The notes below the pieces were generated by a model that was not told where the DNA came from, did not search any database, and saw nothing but the letters and a program-made list of their open reading frames with translations. Positions 30,458 through 34,279 of a stretch of DNA of 34,279 nt are shown here, one piece after another. Source of the DNA: Chara braunii (lineage: Eukaryota > Streptophyta > Charophyceae > Charales > Characeae); contig BFEA01000692.1 in the NCBI GenBank assembly GCA_003427395.1, positions 434,155 to 468,433 on the forward strand, given 5' to 3'. Made by a program: the position numbers and the translations under genes. The first letter of the stretch is position 1. Every line of letters begins with the position of its first letter.

Positions 30458-33400
30458 CTAGCGGGTCAGATACGTATACGAGCCCAAGCTGCGCTGATAG
30501 TTCAGAAGAAGGGTCTGCGCTTCTTCAATGGTAAGTCGCCCATCCGCGACGGCATCTTCTGCCTCGCACCGCAATTCTTCCATCATATCTTCACCAACGT
30601 GCTGCACAGTCCTCAGCACTTCGACCATGGTCTGACCTCTCACAACACGGTCAATGCTGTAACCACCCCGGTGATTGGTTGGCTTGCTGTCAAGCTTCCC
30701 ATTTCCAGCAAGGCCATTCACGACAGCGGACCCAGTCTTCGGCCTCGACATGACATGGACAACGTTCGTGGCCCCAAATAGATTGTGAAGGCTGCCCATT
30801 ACCTCCTGCAGCGACATCATTCACAACCACAAAGACGAAATCAAATGCACCATAAGCTGAGGCCAGGAAATACACCATGGTAGGCTTTATATATACGAGC
30901 ATAGCATAGTATCAAGGATCCACCATCTACTTAAGAAACCACACCCCCCCCCTGGGTTAGACCCACTGTTTTAGGATAAGCATTTCATGTTCAGGTTCTC
31001 AACGTTGGCATTTCTCCGCATATTCTAATTGCCAGAAATTTTGAAAAAAGTTTCAAAAAACAAATATTGCCAGAAATTTCCTACGAGTAAGCAAAAAGGG
31101 CCCACACAACAACAGGGGCACATACGAAAAACATGAGAACTCAAATGGCACTTTTGACGGAATGCGGACAGTAACTTTCCAGAAAGCCCATGCTGTACAA
31201 ATGGAAAAGGCCCATTTCTCATGTACAGAGCACTTATGTTCCACCATTCCCAGATCGCAATCGAACTGTGAAGTGTGGTGCTTGTGTAATCGACCAGGGG
31301 GTAAACCACAAGTGCACCCGCACCTGATTACCTGATTTAAAGGAACCTGAATTTCACTGCGCACCGAGTTTCGCCGAGCCTAGGTCCGGTTGTATTTTCT
31401 TTTCTCATACTCCTCCCAAAAAAACAACATGAAAAAGAAAAAAGAAGTAAAAAAAAAAAAAAAAAAAAAAACGAAACATCGCTATGGATGAGAAAGCAGT
31501 TGGATACAGAATCAGGGGTCACTGTGAGAGTATGCCCTCAGTGAGGGCATTTACAGCTCCGCGTTCATCACGGACGTTACTTTCAGAAATGAAAAGCGAA
31601 AAAAAAAAAAAGGAGCCCCAATATGGACATGAAACCGGTTATATACAGAATCTGAGTATATGCCCTCTTTGACAAGTTGTCAGAAGTCCGTGCTGTGTTC
31701 CCTGCCCAGCCTTCATCATGGAGGTTCTTTTCAAAAATGAAAAGCAATAAAAAATAAAAAACATCAATATGGACGCAAAACAGGTTATAGATACAGAATC
31801 CGAGTACATGCCCTCTTTGACAAGTCGTCAGAAGTCCGTGCAGTGCTCCCTGCCTCGCTGGCAGGGACCCGAAAAGAAAACAGAAGAAGAAACAAAACAA
31901 CAACCAAAAAAAAAAAACCGAATACAAGCCATAGGTGCGGTTAGATTCGTTCCTGAGTGTTGTACTGTGAGCACACCTTCTTCAGGGCCTTCCCGGACGT
32001 CGTTCCTCAATTTGCAGTTTCTTCTTTCTTTTTTTTTTGTGCTGCAGTTTCTTCTTCTTTTTTTTTTGTGTGCCGACCCTGCCCCGACCCCCCAATCTTT
32101 TCGGAATTCATTTCCAATGAATTTCTTTTGCCTGGGCGGTGTACTTGTGGTTTAAACCACCAGTACCTCCACATTCTTAGGCCGTTGACAAGGTGGACGA
32201 ATCTGCCTGCCGCCCGGGGCCAAATTAATTGGAATCAGAGGGGCCCTAAGAATGCCACAGGTGCTTGTGGTTTAAGGGTTGAACCACAAATGTGGCCCGA
32301 GATCCTCGATTCGATACCTCAGCCGAAGGGAACAGTACCATGGGTGAAGAGTCGTCCCCCGCGTAAATCACAATCTGATATCAGTTCAGCCCAACTTCCT
32401 TTTTCCCATTTCTTCACGTAGACCAAGGTCCAACCCCGTATCCTCCTCCCAGGTGCTATGGCACTGCCGAACAGTGCCTGCATAAACTGCACGGCACAAG
32501 GTGGCTGTCCACAACTATGGTAGACAGATGCTGTCGCACATTTCTCCCAAACTCCCCCCCTCTTCCCAGACCAAATACGTCCATAAGTAGGCACAGCACG
32601 TCCACCGTAGCAACGAAGGTGAGGCTGCACCCTGCATGCAGGTTTGATCAAACATGCATTCAGCTGCTTCACCTCGCCCTCTCGCTGCACCGCATATCAT
32701 ACAAGAAGACCACAATACAGAGCTGCCAACTGCTGAGCCCAGCACGAATCAACGAGGAAACAGACCACTGAGAAAGCCTGTCCCTGGGGAAGAAAATCAG
32801 TGGAAACATACCACTTCGAATAAATCACTAATCTACAATAAGGGAGAAAGACAAGTGCAAGCCTACAACTTGCGGGATGAAGTCGTTCGAGAGGGGGCCC
32901 ATCAAGACTTTAATGAGGAATTTTCCACTAGTATGGAGGGAAAGGACAGCCTACCACTGAGGTGGTGATCGAGAGGCTAACATTAGGGAAAAGGACCTGT
33001 GAGAGGATTCCATGGGAGACAAACCGACATTTTGGACAGAGCAACTGTTCGGGAAAATGTTTGAGCCCGATGAAAGCACAACGAATGAAACGGACAAGAC
33101 ATCCTGTCGAACAGAACCACAGCCCATGTGGCTGAAAGGTACACATATAGGAACATTAGTTGGCAGCTCATGAGTTTGAAATCCTGCTGGGATCAGATAA
33201 ACATAATAACATTAGGGGCTATCCCCTTCAAGAAAGAAAAAAAGGGTCGTAATGTGGACATACCTGGTAAACGCCTCCCAAAAACAGAGCCATATAATAG
33301 GGCTCGCCTTTACGCAGCTCATGCACTGGAAGAACGTGACTGATTTCGCCATTGGACCCAATGAAACGATTGATCTTCCCATCACTATCACATGTCAGAT

Positions 33401-34091
33401 CTGCCAGAGTTGCCTGAACCGTTGGCTCCTCGGTTAACCGGTGGACAGGCATGATTGGGAAGATCTGATCGATGGCCCACGAGTCTGGTGCTGATCGAAA
33501 GATCGACAGATTGACGTGGTACACGCTTGACATTGCCTTCCTAAGTGCCTCCATGTCATCCGGCATCTCGGACTCATCACGAGAGAAGGCAAGCACACGA
33601 TGACATACCGCCTTAAAGAGAGTTTCTGCCTGTGCTCGCTGCTCAAGGGACAAGCAGCCCAGCTTGAAGAGACTCCCAGCCTCACTCTTGAATTGCTTTG
33701 CATCATTATAGGCTTCTTGAAAGTTGTCCTGCCCCATTGTTTTGTATACCTGATAAAATGTTGAGAGGAGGTACTCCCCTGGATCCATATCCATACGAGC
33801 CAGGTTCCTGCTGATGCCTCCTGCCCGCAGCTTCGGGTGACGCATCCAGGCTGGGTGGCTGTCGTCATTCTCATCACAAACGCCCAGTCCCATAGAAGCA
33901 TTCTCAGACAGAACTTTGAGATGCTTGAGGACAGCAGCCTCTGTGTGTTCGCTTGCACTCAAGACGTCAAACACAAGCACGGAATGGTGTGATCCCAGCG
34001 CCCGTCCACTCTCTGTCATAATTATGGGTTGACGGACACCCTTGAAGACGCATGCATCAAGGAGGGCTGCCACAACATCATTGGCATAGTT
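30458..34091 (-). CDS. ADC: Arginine decarboxylase, C-terminal two exons (gene continues off the right edge)
   Basis: This PLP enzyme converts arginine to agmatine and CO2, the first step of the plant putrescine route. Two exons are visible: 34091-33264 (276 codons) and 30805-30458 (115 codons plus TAG), joined in phase 0 so that GGVYQ runs into EVMGSLHNLFG. Family motifs appear in order: NYANDVV near the exon start, TESGRA and SHHSVLVF, then LEQRAQAETLF, WAIDQIFPIMPVHRL, TCDSDGKINRFIG with the conserved active-site cysteine, YYMALFLGGVYQ, and the C-terminal HNLFGATNVVHV and GYSIDRVVRGQTMVEVLRTV. About 390 residues are present of the roughly 700 usual in plants. The N-terminal PLP-lysine barrel should lie on exons beyond 34279. 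No stop or frameshift is seen, so this is probably a live gene. The upstream acceptor is TCCAG before AAC at 34091. Confidence 0.93.
31480..31900. repeat. Three tandem units of about 147 bp in the ADC intron
   Basis: Units begin near 31487 (ATGGATGAGAAAGC), 31622 (ATGGACATGAAACC) and 31769 (ATGGACGCAAAACA). Units 2 and 3 share CAGAATC(T/C)GAGTA(T/C)ATGCC and CTCTTTGACAAGT, and each unit is preceded by an A-rich run. Unit 1 is the most diverged. Confidence 0.88.
32138..32170. repeat. Palindrome centred on GTGGTTTAAACCAC
   Basis: The 14-bp core (32147-32160) is perfect and is extended by GTAC on each side with 2-nt interruptions. Related CTTGTGGTTTA motifs occur at about 32264-32275, within a TTGTGGTT...AACCACAA hairpin, and inverted at about 31302-31316. 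Confidence 0.85.
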
Positions 34092-34279
34092 CTGGACCAG
34101 CAAAGACATACCACAAACAGCTCGCACGATTAGGACAAGATCATCCCTTCCATCCATAGCACACACAGCTCACATGCATTACAGCAATTTCAATCCACCA
34201 TCGATAAGATATCATACATTTTTCCATCATGATGGACATACAGGAGCGGAGAGAGAGAGAGGGTGGGGGGGGGGGGGGG
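34092..34279 (-). other. Upstream ADC intron and contig edge
   Basis: The minus-strand sequence upstream of the 34091 acceptor has no match to the conserved GGGLGIDY region expected next in ADC, so it reads as intron. It ends in a (GA) and poly-G tract at 34245-34279. Confidence 0.65.

Larger units (their letters stand above)
30806..33263 (-). other. Last intron of ADC, 2,458 nt
   Basis: The donor CAG|GTATGT is at 33264/33263 and the acceptor CTGCAG|GAGG at 30806/30805. The ends fit GT-AG rules and the join restores a continuous conserved protein. The intron carries an A-run, three tandem units of about 147 bp (31480-31900), T-rich duplicates near 31995-32065, and a palindrome centred at 32153. 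No gene is recognised inside it. Confidence 0.9.

Overview
The window looks like a nuclear contig from a streptophyte, either a land plant or a charophyte alga. Three things point there: a plant-type arginine decarboxylase gene with phase-0 introns, a plant-style LINE (zinc-knuckle ORF1, APE endonuclease, reverse transcriptase and terminal zf-RVT), and a Ty3/gypsy chromovirus with a C-terminal chromodomain. The density of decayed repeats, microsatellites and long introns suggests a large charophyte genome such as Chara; that is inference only. No bacterial operon or CRISPR is present.

Layout. 1-3055: repeat-rich DNA with no supportable gene. 3056-10785: a full-length LINE of about 7.7 kb on the minus strand, bounded by a perfect 15-bp target-site duplication and inactivated by stops and frameshifts. 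It sits between two arms that share inverted sequence. 10987-12155: a nest of spliceosomal snRNA-derived sequences, two U2-like and two U6-like. One U2 copy is a textbook retropseudogene with a 17-bp target-site duplication. 12169-13576: an LTR-like block. 13600-14426: short hairpin-repeat DNA running into a 794-base assembly gap (14427-15220). 16087-22755: a broken chromovirus (gag, zinc knuckle, protease, then integrase, chromodomain and LTR). Its RT/RNase H region is absent; in its place are about 2 kb of unexplained sequence with a tandem 358-bp structured repeat, plus inverted copies of the gag-protease junction. 22756-30457: microsatellites, tandem repeats, a foldback element, a tRNA-like SINE relic and two unidentified coding-like fragments. 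30458-34091: the only clearly intact host gene, the C-terminal part of arginine decarboxylase on the minus strand, entering from the right edge.

The arginine decarboxylase would make agmatine for polyamine synthesis. Everything else recognisable is retrotransposon or retroposed material. The LINE family is a reasonable candidate for the machinery that mobilised the snRNA copies. The least explained parts are the snRNA nest, the 358-bp structured repeats with the adjoining open frame, and the recurrent hairpin motif of about 25 nt that also marks the left edge of the assembly gap.
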